Assembly: GCA_002083635.1 (NCBI GenBank)
Contig: MSXP01000001.1
Coordinates: 124,001 to 188,000, forward strand
Reading direction: 5' to 3'
Length of the DNA: 64,000 nucleotides
From: Proteobacteria bacterium ST_bin12
Lineage (GTDB): Bacteria > Pseudomonadota > Gammaproteobacteria > Burkholderiales > Methylophilaceae
Positions 43,738 to 52,776 of this stretch are shown here, piece by piece. Position 1 is the stretch's first letter. Each line of letters starts with the position of its first letter. The notes beneath the pieces are model-generated. The model saw only the letters and a program-made list of their open reading frames with translations. It searched no databases and was not told the DNA's origin. Made by a program: the position numbers and the translations under genes.

Positions 43738-45815
43738 ACATCACATTACCAACCTATATTCAATTCGGGCGTGAAATTTGTGGCGACCTTTTACAAAGCG
43801 AGCGGCGCGAATGGTGGCTTGCGAATGGACTTGGAGGCTATGCTGCAGGCAATATCGCGGGCACATTAACACGTCGCTATCATGGTTTATTAGTCGCACC
43901 AGTTAATCCGCCGCTTGGTCGCCATTTAGTATTTGCCAAAGGTGATGCCACTTTGATAGTTGGTGACAAAGGAATCCCCTTATTTAGTAACCGCTGGGGC
44001 GATGGTAGCGTCTCACCAGCGGGCTATTTGCAAACTGAATCGTTTCATTTAGAAGGGCGTATGCCAGTGTGGCGCTTTGCTATTGGCGATATACGTATTG
44101 AGCAGCGTATTTGGATGGAGCAAGATGCTAATACGACTTACTTGGCATACCGTCTTTTGTCTTCTGGCGCTGCAAGCACGCAAGCGCTTAAGTTATCAGT
44201 CAAACTTTTAGTCAATTCACGTGATCACCACGGCAGCGGTCGCCCTTGGGAATTTAATCCGTTTATTGAAAGTGAGGTTGATGCGCTATACGTGCGAAAC
44301 CCAAATTGGTTTACCTTAACAGTAAAGACGCGTGGAGGGAAAATAGAGCCCGATATGACTTGGTATGACAATTTTCATCTATCAGCAGAGCGCGAACGCG
44401 GCTTACCAGATAGCGATAGTCATCTATGTATAGGCGAAGCTTTACTTGAACTTAACAGCGATGAATGGGTTGGTATAGTCGCCAGCACTGAGCATAATCC
44501 CTCAAGCTATATTTCAGATGCCTTGCGTCGCAACATGATGCATGAAGCAGGACAATTTAAGCGTTTACAAGCCACTGTGCCAGAGTTCATTGGCGCACCT
44601 GATTGGGTGAATCAATTGGCACTATCTTCGTCTAGCTTCATTTTTGCTCGGCCATCATTAGGTGTTCCAAACGGCGAATCCATTATTGCGGGCTACCCTT
44701 GGTTTGGGGATTGGGGACGCGACACCATGATTGCTTTACCCGGCCTAACACTCACCACAGGACGCTATGAGACAGCGCTACGCATACTAAATACCTTTGC
44801 AAAATTTATCGATCAGGGCATGTTACCAAATGTGTTTCCAGGTGTTGGTGAGCTGCCTGAATATAACACAGTAGATGCTGCACTATGGTATATCGAGGCT
44901 TGGCGTGCCTACGTGGCGGCAACTGGCGAAAAAGATAGTCTAAAACAAGTCTTTCCAATACTTGTTGAGATGATTGATTGGCACGTAAAGGGTACACGCT
45001 ACCAAATTCATGTCGACCCAGCCGATGGCTTGTTGTATGCAGGCGAACCAGGGGTGCAGATTACTTGGATGGATGCAAAAGTAGGAGATTTTGTGGTGAC
45101 GCCACGCATTGGTAAGCCAGTAGAAATTAACGCTTTGTGGTACAACGCGTTGGTTGCTATGGGCGAATTCGCAACCATGCTTAAATTACCTGCAACACAA
45201 TACCTAGAACTCGCAGAAAAAGCTAAGACAGGATTTAGTCGTTTTATTAAAGCAGATGCTACTGGTTTGGTTGATGTGTTAGATGGCCCAGATGGGGATG
45301 ATTATTCTTTGCGTCCCAACCAGATTTTTGCTGTCAGTCTACATGCCAGCCCATTAGATGCTAAGACGCAACGCGAAGTGGTAGAGATATGCGGACGTGA
45401 ATTATTAACCTCTTATGGTCTGCGCTCACTTAATGTTGCCCACCCTGAATTTAAACCACACTATGAAGGTGGAGTTTGGGGACGCGATACTAGCTACCAT
45501 CAAGGGCCAGTATGGGCATTTTTACTGGGGCATTATGCGCTTGCCGAGTTCAAGGTAACTGGCGATGCGCTTGCAGCGCAGGCTAAACTTGAGCCGATGC
45601 GCGACCATTTAACAGATGCAGCTTTAGGCACGGTAAGCGAAATTTTTGATGGTGTTGAACCGCATACACCGCGCGGCGCGCCAGCACAGGCTTGGTCTGT
45701 GGCTTGCACGCTAGAGGCTTGGGTTTACCTAGAACGCAAAAAAAATGAAAAGATGCGTGTATTGCCTGTTGTTAAAAAAGAAGCGCCAGCGGTAAAAGTA
45801 AAAGTTGCCGTTTAG
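43734..45815 (+). CDS. Amylo-alpha-1,6-glucosidase / glycogen debranching-type enzyme
   Basis: A 693-residue protein with an N-terminal GDE domain (EWWLANGLGGYAAGN, RRYHGLLVA) and a C-terminal alpha/alpha-barrel catalytic domain (GYPWFGDWGRDTMIALPGL, GGVWGRDTSYHQGPVW). Enzymes of this group release glucose from alpha-1,6 branches. Cytoplasmic, no signal peptide. Coupled to the GMC gene by a 4-bp overlap and followed by a GH63-like glucosidase gene. Confidence 0.9.
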   Translation: MNITLPTYIQFGREICGDLLQSERREWWLANGLGGYAAGNIAGTLTRRYHGLLVAPVNPPLGRHLVFAKGDATLIVGDKGIPLFSNRWGDGSVSPAGYLQTESFHLEGRMPVWRFAIGDIRIEQRIWMEQDANTTYLAYRLLSSGAASTQALKLSVKLLVNSRDHHGSGRPWEFNPFIESEVDALYVRNPNWFTLTVKTRGGKIEPDMTWYDNFHLSAERERGLPDSDSHLCIGEALLELNSDEWVGIVASTEHNPSSYISDALRRNMMHEAGQFKRLQATVPEFIGAPDWVNQLALSSSSFIFARPSLGVPNGESIIAGYPWFGDWGRDTMIALPGLTLTTGRYETALRILNTFAKFIDQGMLPNVFPGVGELPEYNTVDAALWYIEAWRAYVAATGEKDSLKQVFPILVEMIDWHVKGTRYQIHVDPADGLLYAGEPGVQITWMDAKVGDFVVTPRIGKPVEINALWYNALVAMGEFATMLKLPATQYLELAEKAKTGFSRFIKADATGLVDVLDGPDGDDYSLRPNQIFAVSLHASPLDAKTQREVVEICGRELLTSYGLRSLNVAHPEFKPHYEGGVWGRDTSYHQGPVWAFLLGHYALAEFKVTGDALAAQAKLEPMRDHLTDAALGTVSEIFDGVEPHTPRGAPAQAWSVACTLEAWVYLERKKNEKMRVLPVVKKEAPAVKVKVAV

Positions 45816-45855
45816 TGTGCTGTAAATTTTGTATAGATTTTTTGAGAGGTAAGTC

Positions 45856-48651
45856 ATGGGCGATACAAACATAATGAATGCCGAGCAGCTAAGGCTGGAA
45901 GCGCAAAACGAAGGCCGTGAAGATTGGCGACATTGGGGGCCATACCTAGCAGAGCGTGCTTGGGGTACGGTTCGCGAGGACTATAGTGCAGGAGGTGCTG
46001 CATGGGAATATTTTGACCATGATCAATCACGTTCACGTGCTTATCGTTGGAATGAAGATGGCCTTGGTGGCATCTGCGATGAAGCACAAAATTTATGTTT
46101 TTCGCTGGCATTATGGAACGGGGTTGACCCGATTTTGAAAGAGCGGGCGTTTGGCCTAACAGGTAACCAAGGTAATCATGGTGAAGATGTAAAAGAATAT
46201 TACTTTTACACGGATGCTACGCCCTCGCACAGCTTTATGCGCTATTTGTATAAATACCCCCAAGCTGCATATCCATACCAAAGTTTAGTTGAGGTGAACA
46301 AAAGTCGCAGTCGACAAGACCCGCCATTTAATTTGCTCGATACTGGCGTGTTTGAGCAAAGTCGGTATTGGGATGTAGAAGTCCGTTATGCTAAAGCCAG
46401 CACTGATGAAATACATATGCGGATTATTGCCAGTAATCGAGGCGATGAAACTAAAACGTTACATCTATTACCCACCCTTTTATTCCGTAATACTTGGTCA
46501 TGGGGAGATATACCAACCAAACCAAAATTTACTGCGGCGAAAGCACCAAAAGGCGCGCAGTGGGCGGTGAAAGCCAAGCATGAAAGTTTAGGTGAATATC
46601 ATCTTTATGGGCGCCAAAAAGCACAAACGCTTTATACCGAAAATGAGACCAATAACGAGAAGTTATGGAGTGCTGCCAATGCCTCTGCTTATGTCAAAGA
46701 CGCTTTTCATCGCTATGTGATTAATGATGAAAAAAAAGCTGTTAACGCGGGACAAATAGGCACTAAATTTTCCGCTTGGCACGAAGTGACTGTTCAAGCA
46801 GGGCAATCTACTACGATTGAATTAGTGCTAACTAAAGGCACCATCACTGCACCTTTTGAACAGTCTGAAGCGATTTTCACAATGCGCGAAAAAGAAGCTG
46901 ATCTTTTTTATGATGCGCTGTTACCAAAGTCAGATTTTCAAGATAAAAATATTTTGCGCCAATCCATGGCGGGGATGATATGGAGCAAACAGTTCTTTCA
47001 TTTTGATGTTGCACGCTGGCTAGATGGCGATGGATTGGAGCCACCAGATGGGCATAAATTTGGGCGTAATCGCGCATGGCGTCACCTTAAAGCAGCCCAT
47101 GTTATTTCTATGCCAGATGCTTGGGAATACCCTTGGTTTGCAGCTTGGGATTTAGCTTTTCATTGTGCCGCCATAGCTTTAGTGGATGTGGATTTTGCCA
47201 AACAACAAATTGAGCTACTGTTAAAAGAAAATTTCTTACATCCCAATGGGCAGATTCCTGCTTACGAATGGGCGTTTGGTGATGTAAATCCGCCAGTATT
47301 AGCTGCCGCCGCACTTAAAGTGTTTCGCGCAGAGCGGGTACAGCGCGGCAAAGGCGACTTGAATTTCTTAGGTCGCATCGTACACAAATTGCTGATGAAC
47401 TACACATGGTGGCTGAACGCAAAGGATACGGATGGCAACAATGTATTTGAAGGTGGGTTTTTGGGTTTAGATAATATTTCCGTGTATGACCGTTCACAAC
47501 CCTTGCCAGCGGGTTACTCGCTAAAACAAGCAGATGCAACTGGTTGGGTCGCCATGTTTAGCTTAAATATGACTGTCATGGCCTTAGAGTTGACGGCTGA
47601 GAATGGTGATTATGAAGATGTAGCAATTCAATGTTACAGCCAATTTTTGGGGGTTGCTAATACCATTGCAGGACATGTTAGCAAAAATACGCATAGCGGC
47701 CTTTCTCTTTGGGACGACGATGCTGGTTTCTTTAAAGATTTAGTCGTTAAGCCTGATGGCTCAAGCCAACGTATTGATGTTTTTTCGCTAGTTGGTCTCA
47801 TTCCTATGTTTGCCTGCGAAGTTGTAGATAAACGCTTATTAAAAAATGCACCACGATTCACGGAGGTTTTAAATAGCCATGCAGGTGGTTTATTCGATGG
47901 TCACACCATATGTGCTTGTCCTGCATCAGTAAACGATCGTGGAGAGCATCTTTTATCATTAGTAGATCACACCATGTTGCCGCATATTATGCGAAGACTA
48001 CTATCAGAAGATGAATTCCTCTCAGACTATGGCATACGTAGTGTGTCTAAAATCCATGCAACCAATCGCGATCTAGGCCATATAGATGGCATAGGTCAGG
48101 CGCTCATTGAATATGTGCCTGGAGAGTCCAATAGTGGTTTATTTGGCGGCAACTCTAACTGGCGTGGCCCTATTTGGATGCCGACTAATTACACCTTAAT
48201 TCAAGCGATTGAGAAATTCCACCGCTATCTAGGTGATGATTACATAGTAGCCGTGCCATGCCTAGACAATAAAGAACTTAACTTGTTAGAAATTTCAAGA
48301 CTCATCTCTAACCGTATTGTAGGTATCTTCCGACGTGATGAAGCTGGACGTTTGCCTGCACTGCCCGCAGATAGTCCGTTTCAACATGATTCCCACTGGA
48401 AAGATTTACTATTGTTTCATGAGTATTTTCATGGGGATACAGGGCTCGGTTTAGGCGCTATGCACCAAACAGGTTGGACTGGATTAGTCGCAAATCTTGT
48501 AAAGCGTAAATACCATACTGGCATTCCTGCTTTTTGGTTAAATGACACGAAAGAAACAGCCAATGCCAAGGCATCCTCTACAACAATTGTTTCAACCAAA
48601 ATGATCGCAGCCAATGGATGCTCACAACCCAACAAGTGCGGCCAAAAATAA
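45856..48651 (+). CDS. GH63/MGH1-like glucosidase
   Basis: A large (931 residues) cytoplasmic glycoside hydrolase of the mannosyl-oligosaccharide glucosidase-like (GH63/MGH1) group. Typical segments are WNEDGLGGICDEAQNLCFSLALWNG at the start and GGNSNWRGPIWMPTNY in the catalytic barrel. The ATG lies 6 bp after GAGAGG. Its last 38 bp overlap the aquaporin gene. The substrate, probably an alpha-glucoside, cannot be read from sequence. Confidence 0.88.
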   Translation: MGDTNIMNAEQLRLEAQNEGREDWRHWGPYLAERAWGTVREDYSAGGAAWEYFDHDQSRSRAYRWNEDGLGGICDEAQNLCFSLALWNGVDPILKERAFGLTGNQGNHGEDVKEYYFYTDATPSHSFMRYLYKYPQAAYPYQSLVEVNKSRSRQDPPFNLLDTGVFEQSRYWDVEVRYAKASTDEIHMRIIASNRGDETKTLHLLPTLLFRNTWSWGDIPTKPKFTAAKAPKGAQWAVKAKHESLGEYHLYGRQKAQTLYTENETNNEKLWSAANASAYVKDAFHRYVINDEKKAVNAGQIGTKFSAWHEVTVQAGQSTTIELVLTKGTITAPFEQSEAIFTMREKEADLFYDALLPKSDFQDKNILRQSMAGMIWSKQFFHFDVARWLDGDGLEPPDGHKFGRNRAWRHLKAAHVISMPDAWEYPWFAAWDLAFHCAAIALVDVDFAKQQIELLLKENFLHPNGQIPAYEWAFGDVNPPVLAAAALKVFRAERVQRGKGDLNFLGRIVHKLLMNYTWWLNAKDTDGNNVFEGGFLGLDNISVYDRSQPLPAGYSLKQADATGWVAMFSLNMTVMALELTAENGDYEDVAIQCYSQFLGVANTIAGHVSKNTHSGLSLWDDDAGFFKDLVVKPDGSSQRIDVFSLVGLIPMFACEVVDKRLLKNAPRFTEVLNSHAGGLFDGHTICACPASVNDRGEHLLSLVDHTMLPHIMRRLLSEDEFLSDYGIRSVSKIHATNRDLGHIDGIGQALIEYVPGESNSGLFGGNSNWRGPIWMPTNYTLIQAIEKFHRYLGDDYIVAVPCLDNKELNLLEISRLISNRIVGIFRRDEAGRLPALPADSPFQHDSHWKDLLLFHEYFHGDTGLGLGAMHQTGWTGLVANLVKRKYHTGIPAFWLNDTKETANAKASSTTIVSTKMIAANGCSQPNKCGQK

Positions 48652-49465
48652 ATTGGCTGCTTATTTAGTAGCAGCTAAGCATCATTGGCCTGAATATTTA
48701 ATGGAGGCGGCAGAGCTTGGCATTTTTATGGTTTCTGCCTGCCTATTTGTTGCCCTCATTGAGTATCCAAGTTCACCTGTTCACACCTTGGTAACAGACG
48801 CATTTATGCGTCGCATATTGATTGGCTTAGCAATGGGTCTGACGGCTATCTTGATTGTTTACTCGCCATTGGGCAAACAATCTGGTGCGCATTTTAACCC
48901 GGCGGTTACGCTTACATTTTTACGGCTTGGGAAAATTGCGCCTTGGGATGCTTTTTTTTATATATTGGCACAATTTATTGGTGCGGTGTTGGGCGTCAAA
49001 TTGGCGTCAATCGTGCTAGGTAAAATGCTAATTGCAAATCCATCCGTCAATTACGTGGCCACCATGCCTGGTAGAGCTGGTATTGGCAATGCTTTTATAG
49101 CAGAAGTCGTCATTTCATTTGGATTAATGCTGACCGTATTAATCGTTTCTAACACTAAGCGACTTAACCAATACACCGCGTTTTTTGCAGGCGCACTGGT
49201 AGCCACTTATATCACCTTTGAAGCGCCCATTTCAGGCATGAGCATGAATCCCGCGCGTAGCTTTGGCTCGGCATTCCCTGCGCATATTTGGACATCATTG
49301 TGGATTTATTTTGCTGCGCCTCCAATTGGCATGCTCATTGCGGCAGAAGTGTACCTTCGGTTTAAAGGTGCAAGCGCAATACTTTGTTGCAAACTTCATC
49401 ATGAAAATGGTAAGCGCTGCATTTTTCATTGCCGTTATGACGAAGCCTCGCAACAAAAGGAATAG
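48614..49465 (+). CDS. Aquaporin/MIP channel with Cys/His-rich tail
   Basis: Major intrinsic protein of 283 residues. Both NPA motifs are visible (HFNPAVTL, SMNPARSFG), with six hydrophobic helices. The C-terminal cytoplasmic tail from residue 258 is unusual: CCKLHH, then KRCIFHC, giving a cluster of four Cys and three His that could bind metal. The start lies inside the glucosidase gene (38-bp overlap), so translation is coupled. Solute (water, glycerol, peroxide) unknown. Confidence 0.87.
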   Translation: MDAHNPTSAAKNKLAAYLVAAKHHWPEYLMEAAELGIFMVSACLFVALIEYPSSPVHTLVTDAFMRRILIGLAMGLTAILIVYSPLGKQSGAHFNPAVTLTFLRLGKIAPWDAFFYILAQFIGAVLGVKLASIVLGKMLIANPSVNYVATMPGRAGIGNAFIAEVVISFGLMLTVLIVSNTKRLNQYTAFFAGALVATYITFEAPISGMSMNPARSFGSAFPAHIWTSLWIYFAAPPIGMLIAAEVYLRFKGASAILCCKLHHENGKRCIFHCRYDEASQQKE

Positions 49466-49468
49466 TTT

Positions 49469-51628
49469 ATGCAACAATCGTTAAAATCTACTCAACATAT
49501 TTCATGGATTCCGCAGTTGATGGGCTGGGTTGCTGCAATTATCAAGTTTGTTGAACGCACAGCTGGTCCAATAGTCGATTTAGTCATTCGCTTATGGTTA
49601 GCACGAATATTTTTTGTGTCTGCAGTAATTAAGCTAAGTAATTGGGATAACGCATTGCTACTATCTCAAAATGAATATCCCGTTTCTTGGCTAAACCCAA
49701 TTTCTGCTGCCTATTTAGGTGTCAGCATAGAGTTGATAGGTGCAGTTCTACTTGCAATTGGTTTGGCAACTAGATTTGCTGCTTTGTCTCTATTCATTTT
49801 ATCGCTGATCATACAGTTTAATTATATTGCGTTAGATCAGCATTTATTCTGGGCCGCTTTGTTTGGCTGGTTTGTTGTGCGTGGTGCAGGGCCGCTTTCT
49901 ATTGATGCCATGTTAGGCCATGGTCTTACCGACAGTGCGCTTCCGCTTGCGGCGCAGATCATAAAGAGTCTTAAGTGCTTAAGCAAATTCGGCAGCCCAT
50001 TTTATTTGTTCCTACTACGTTTATGGTTAGCCGCTGCAATCTATTTTGCTTTTCAAGGGCAAGTACACTATGCAGATATTTTACCAATTACAACAGCGGC
50101 TAATTTTGGCAGTTATTTGGGTTTAATTCTCGCGTTGATGCTGGTCACTGGTATCGCGTTACGTTGGGTTGGTCTAGTAACTATTATTGCAACCCCAGCA
50201 ATGATGATGCTAAATATGAACCTAGATAATTATTGGATTTTTGCTTTGCTGTTACTGGCCATTTATGGCGCTGGTTGCTGGTCAATGGATTACTTAATTA
50301 GTCATAAATTACGGAAAATTTATCCGCAACTTGATGGCAAGCCCGCATTTTCTCTCGAAGGTTTGCCACATGTGGTCATCGTTGGCGCAGGGTTTGGGGG
50401 CTTAGCTTGTGCGGCAAAACTAGCAAAGCAAGCTGTACAAATTACGCTAGTAGATAGACATAATTACCATTTGTTTCAGCCTTTGCTATATCAAGTGGCC
50501 ACGGCAGCGCTTGGTCAAGGCGATATTGCCTCACCAACGCGGGGCATGTTCCGGGATTTTTTTAATGTGAGAGTACTGCTTGGTAATGTAATTGGTGTGG
50601 ACTCTGACAAAAACGAGCTCATTTTTGAAGATCATCCCTTAAAAAACCAGCGTATTCAATACGACTATTTAGTGCTTGCTACGGGCGCTAGTCATAGTTA
50701 TTTTGGGCGTGATGATTGGGCAAAGTTCGCGCCAGGTTTAAAGCGTATTGAAGACGCAACTGAAGTACGCCGTCGTTTATTGTTAGCATTTGAGCTGGCG
50801 GAGGCGACCTCAGACCCAATGGAGCGTGAAAGTTTGCTGACTTTTTTAATCGTTGGCGGTGGTCCAACTGGGGTAGAGTTAGCAGGTGCTATTGCAGAGC
50901 TGGCAAGGTTTGGTATGGAAAAAGAGTTTCGTGGCTTTGATCCTGCAAATGCGCGGGTTTTGCTGGTGCAATCAGGCAGCCGCTTACTCCCTGCTTTTGA
51001 TGAGAACTTATCAAAAATCACGCTTAATTCACTAACCAAGATTGGCGTTGAGGTTCACTTAAATAGCAAAGTCGAGCACATAGATGCGGAAGGCGTGATG
51101 GTAAGTGGTAAGCGCATTCCGTCGCGAACCGTGCTTTGGGCGGCAGGTGTCATGGCATCGCCAGCTGCTGATTGGTTGAATGCCGAAAAAGATAAATCAG
51201 GCCGTGTTAAAGTGGGCGCTGATTTATCGGTTATAAGGCACAGTAAAATTTTCGCTATTGGTGATACCGCGCTTTCAAATGGTTGGAATGGCGAACCAGT
51301 GCCAGGGCTTGCCCCAGCGGCCAAGCAGGGGGGTGAATATGTGGCCAAAGTCATCATGGCTAAGGTCTTGGGCAAGCATGTTCCTGCACCATTCCGTTAT
51401 ACTCATCTGGGTAGTTTGGCGACTATTGGACGAAAAGCAGCGGTAGCAGATTTTGGCTTTATGAAGTTAAGCGGGGCACCTGCTTGGTGGCTGTGGGGGT
51501 TTATTCACCTTACATTTTTGGTAGGCTTAAGAAACCGTTTTTCTGTGATGTTTGATTGGTTCTGGGCGTACCTTACCCTACGTAGTGGTACGCGGATTAT
51601 AACGGGCAGCGAAGCCGAACATAGCTAA
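49469..51628 (+). CDS. Fusion: two DoxX-like domains + type II NADH dehydrogenase
   Basis: A 719-residue membrane flavoprotein. Residues about 30-150 and 165-280 are two DoxX-like four-helix modules; the first resembles the separate DoxX protein at 39.9 kb (RLWLARIFFVSAVIKLSNW, ENEYP). From about residue 300 a type II NADH:quinone oxidoreductase begins (VVIVGAGFGGLACAAKL, VGGGPTGVELAGAIAEL, IFAIGDTA). NDH-2 enzymes are normally peripheral and about 430 residues; here the DoxX part would anchor it in the membrane. Quinone-linked reoxidation of NADH from sugar oxidation is inferred. Confidence 0.88.
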   Translation: MQQSLKSTQHISWIPQLMGWVAAIIKFVERTAGPIVDLVIRLWLARIFFVSAVIKLSNWDNALLLSQNEYPVSWLNPISAAYLGVSIELIGAVLLAIGLATRFAALSLFILSLIIQFNYIALDQHLFWAALFGWFVVRGAGPLSIDAMLGHGLTDSALPLAAQIIKSLKCLSKFGSPFYLFLLRLWLAAAIYFAFQGQVHYADILPITTAANFGSYLGLILALMLVTGIALRWVGLVTIIATPAMMMLNMNLDNYWIFALLLLAIYGAGCWSMDYLISHKLRKIYPQLDGKPAFSLEGLPHVVIVGAGFGGLACAAKLAKQAVQITLVDRHNYHLFQPLLYQVATAALGQGDIASPTRGMFRDFFNVRVLLGNVIGVDSDKNELIFEDHPLKNQRIQYDYLVLATGASHSYFGRDDWAKFAPGLKRIEDATEVRRRLLLAFELAEATSDPMERESLLTFLIVGGGPTGVELAGAIAELARFGMEKEFRGFDPANARVLLVQSGSRLLPAFDENLSKITLNSLTKIGVEVHLNSKVEHIDAEGVMVSGKRIPSRTVLWAAGVMASPAADWLNAEKDKSGRVKVGADLSVIRHSKIFAIGDTALSNGWNGEPVPGLAPAAKQGGEYVAKVIMAKVLGKHVPAPFRYTHLGSLATIGRKAAVADFGFMKLSGAPAWWLWGFIHLTFLVGLRNRFSVMFDWFWAYLTLRSGTRIITGSEAEHS

Positions 51629-51680
51629 GCCAACATTGCAGTGTTCGCAAATAGGTAACTATTTTGATTAAAGGTTAAAT

Positions 51681-52691
51681 ATGATCATACTTGCAGGGGA
51701 CATTGGTGGCACAAAAACCGAGTTAGCCATTTTTGATTCAGCTGAACCGAAGATGCCAAAATTTGAAATGCGCTTTGTCAACAAAGAGCAAGCCAGCTTT
51801 GAAGCCATGTTGAAGCATTTTCTTAAGTTATCAAACGAAAGTGTTCAATATGTTTGCCTTGCAGTTGCGGGGACGATTGTAAATGGACGCTGTCATATGC
51901 CAAATATAGCTTGGGTATTGGACGAGCAAGCAATTCAAAAAACGCTTGATGTTGAGCATATAAAACTAATCAATGATTTGGAGGCAACCGCTCACGGCAT
52001 GCTTACATTGTCATCAGATAAAATAATGGTTATTAATGCAGGAATACCTAATCCAACAGGTAATCTTGCGTTGATAGCAGCAGGAACTGGCTTGGGCGAA
52101 GCTATCTTATTTCGTGCTGGACAGGATTTGGACAAACAGCATTATCAAATTGCTGCATCAGAAGGTGGGCATGTTGACTATGCGCCACATAATGCGCTTG
52201 AGATGGCTTTGCTTCAATGCATTTGGTCTAAATTTGGCCATGCAAGTTGGGAGCGCGTAGTTTCTGGCTCTGGACTCGCTAATATTTATGAGTTCTTGTA
52301 TGAGTTCATGGCATTGTCCGAAAATACTGCCGAACCTTCTCAAATGAACGCTCAAATTATGAGTGCAACGGATCGTGGTGCTGCAATTTTTCAAGCAGCA
52401 CAATCTGAAGAATCACCTCTTAGCATTCAGGCTATTAATATTTTTATAGAAAACTATGGCGCTGCAGCTGGAAACCTAGCGCTTAAAGCGCTTTCAACTG
52501 GTGGGCTTTATATTGGCGGCGGCATTGCCCCAAAATTGACTGACTACTTTACCAATGGCACGTTTATGCAAGAATTTACTAACAAAGGCAGGTTTTCTGA
52601 CATGCTAAAAAATGTACCCGTCAAACTTATTCTTGAACCTAAAACTGCTTTGTTAGGTGCTGCTGTTTTTGCAATTCGGCATCGGTTTTAA
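51681..52691 (+). CDS. glk: Glucokinase
   Basis: ATP-dependent glucokinase of the Glk (non-ROK) family, 336 residues. The phosphate-1 motif AGDIGGTKTELAIF is at the N-terminus, and the family segments INDLEATAHG, GTGLGEAIL, ASEGGHVDYAP and GGLYIGGGIAPK are present. It would phosphorylate the glucose released by the two glucosidases. Last gene of the co-directional run that starts with bufB. Confidence 0.95.
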   Translation: MIILAGDIGGTKTELAIFDSAEPKMPKFEMRFVNKEQASFEAMLKHFLKLSNESVQYVCLAVAGTIVNGRCHMPNIAWVLDEQAIQKTLDVEHIKLINDLEATAHGMLTLSSDKIMVINAGIPNPTGNLALIAAGTGLGEAILFRAGQDLDKQHYQIAASEGGHVDYAPHNALEMALLQCIWSKFGHASWERVVSGSGLANIYEFLYEFMALSENTAEPSQMNAQIMSATDRGAAIFQAAQSEESPLSIQAINIFIENYGAAAGNLALKALSTGGLYIGGGIAPKLTDYFTNGTFMQEFTNKGRFSDMLKNVPVKLILEPKTALLGAAVFAIRHRF

Positions 52692-52776
52692 TAACTTTTT
52701 TCATCATAATCCTGTCGAAAAAAATCCGTATACTTTGTTCAGCTACTTTCAAGTTATTCTAAACTACCCGCTGCTT

